Shown: positions 62,691 through 64,000 of the stretch, piece by piece
Layout of the letters: every line of letters begins with the position of its first letter
Position numbering within the stretch: the first letter of the stretch is position 1
Assembly (NCBI GenBank): GCA_905250885.1
Contig: CAJNOQ010000166.1
Span: forward strand, 1-64,000
Direction: 5' to 3'
DNA length: 64,000 bases
DNA from: Didymodactylos carnosus
Taxonomy: Eukaryota > Rotifera > Eurotatoria > Philodinida > Philodinidae
Program-made: the position numbers and the translations under genes
Notes under the pieces: model-generated
Seen by the model: only the letters and a program-made list of their open reading frames with translations
Told to the model about the DNA's origin: nothing
The model's database searches: none

Positions 62691-63566
62691 ATAATTTATA
62701 GTCAAATTTATTTAATTTCCATGAGTGAAAATAATATTTCTGAGATCAGAATGTATAAACTTTTTCTGTATTTCCTTTTCGAAACTTCATTTATATACAA
62801 TCAATCTCACTTTTCACATTGTGAAAGTCCATTAAATCATTAAATAAATATTTGTAGATTTTTATAGTCTTCACCGTTTAAGAAAGAAAAACGGCAATAA
62901 CAAGAACAACGATAATAATAATGATATACGCGAACATAAATCAGACTAAGATATTATTGCTAGAAAAACGATCCAAAATAGAACCTGAACAAACAGAAAA
63001 TCATCAGGATTAGCTAATAAGAACGAATATTATATGTAAAGTGGCTTTTTCTAGGAAATAAAGTCTTTTTATTTACTGAATACCATAAAAAATTTGATAA
63101 ATAAACATATCTAAAATGCAAATTAGTCAAATTGGATATCTAACAATAGTTTGAGAGTTTTTTAAACACTCTAAATGTAAAAAGATTTAATTTGATACAA
63201 AAAATCACTGACGAACTGCAGCTTTTGAGTTTCAACAATTCTGTGAACTTTCAATGATACTCTACAGGAAACTGCAAGTAAACCCGTGCGCTGATAAAAA
63301 TTTTTTGGCAGCGGCGAATTAATTTTTGAACAGCGGCAGCATCGGTGGAAGACTCTGAAAATTCCTCCATCTTTGGCAGTGGTGGCGCATATCTCTGACT
63401 ACAAATATTTATTTAATGATATTTAATGGACTTGTACAATGTGAAAAGTACGAATGATTGTATTGAAATGACGTTTCGAAAAGAAAATACAGAAAAGTTT
63501 ATACATTTTGATCTTAGAAATGCTATTTTCACTCATGGAAATTAAATAAATTTGACTATGAATTAT
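62691..63566. mobile_element. Non-autonomous element with about 165-bp terminal inverted repeats
   Basis: Left arm 62691-62856 and right arm about 63400-63566 are inverted copies, roughly 88% alike by eye (shared blocks ATAGTCAAATTTATTTAATT and TCATTAAATAAATATTTGTA). The ends can be read as flanked by TA. The 540-bp interior has no long frame. A MITE or foldback element; superfamily is uncertain. Confidence 0.75.
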
Positions 63567-64000
63567 GGGGAAAATGTGTTTTGTTCACCAAATTTCTTTC
63601 TATCGATTTGATCACCAAAAAATAACACTTTTGATCACCAAATCAATTAAAGAAAATATGTATATAAGTAGAGTATATAACAATTAATTAGCTATGATTA
63701 TCAATTAATGAGTAGACAAGCATGAAAAAGAATATAAAGAAAGTATATACAAGAAGAAATATTAGCAGAACGGAAGCTTAATTTCAATAGTTGAAATTTT
63801 CTGAAATTTTTGTCAACTCAGAAATGGTTATAAATAACTAGCATAACCTGTACATGATACCATCAACAAAATGTCGAAGCAAAAATGAAACGTTTTGTGC
63901 ACAGTCCAATCTTATGATGAAGCCAAAGAATTATCCAAATCTCAATACAACGTATGTCGAATAGTTTTGTTGCTATAAATTTCTTTTCCTTATTTTCCTT
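63567..64000. other. AT-rich end of window, nothing recognised
   Basis: No coding pattern or repeat structure was seen to the right edge. Confidence 0.6.

Overview
This window is eukaryotic and animal. It is AT-rich, its coding exons are split by many very short (about 50-60 bp) GT-AG introns, and its gene set is metazoan: a TRPM channel, an RNF34/RFFL-type ubiquitin ligase, ALG12, mTERF3, CPSF1, an EEF2KMT-like methyltransferase, an unconventional myosin with an SH2 tail, a lysosomal phospholipase of the LCAT family and Rab GDI. The base composition, tiny introns, many different small transposon families and a decayed extra copy of a housekeeping gene (ISY1) fit a bdelloid rotifer best. That is an inference, and another compact lophotrochozoan genome is possible. 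No bacterial gene, tRNA, rRNA or CRISPR array was seen.

Layout: 1-3148 is a pyrimidine-rich repeat region that looks like the right-hand end of an LTR element, a fossil cut by the window edge. 4187-11828 (minus) is a TRPM1/3-like cation channel. 11829-18167 is intergenic and holds two hAT-type miniature elements, one nested inside a larger TA-flanked foldback element. 18168-19867 (minus) is the RNF34-like E3 ligase. 19868-25611 is intergenic and contains the broken, intron-bearing ISY1 copy (23097-24262). 25612-36681 (plus) is a head-to-tail run of ALG12, mTERF3 and CPSF1. The first two are only 145 bp apart, which suggests close-packed or trans-spliced expression.

37999-40640 (minus) is the EEF2KMT-like gene. 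One of its 50-nt introns has been expanded by a PIF/Harbinger-like element with a TAA target duplication. 41091-41600 (minus) holds a broken or frameshifted coding stretch with a ubiquitin-fold (PB1-like) look. 43336-50537 (minus) is the myosin: motor domain, one IQ motif, Ser/Thr-rich linker and C-terminal SH2 domain. 53169-54517 (minus) is the phospholipase and 56083-58238 (plus) is Rab GDI. From 59711 to 63566 the sequence is a transposon graveyard: an hAT-type MITE with perfect 8-bp duplication, a 150-bp-arm hairpin, a LINE reverse-transcriptase fragment split by another hAT-type MITE, and an element with about 165-bp terminal inverted repeats.

The genes are unrelated housekeeping and signalling functions, and no pathway-level cluster is evident. 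The most distinctive observations are the myosin-SH2 architecture and the unusually clear, datable record of nested miniature-transposon insertions. Exon boundaries were placed by eye from splice signals and family conservation; ends may be off by a few bases.
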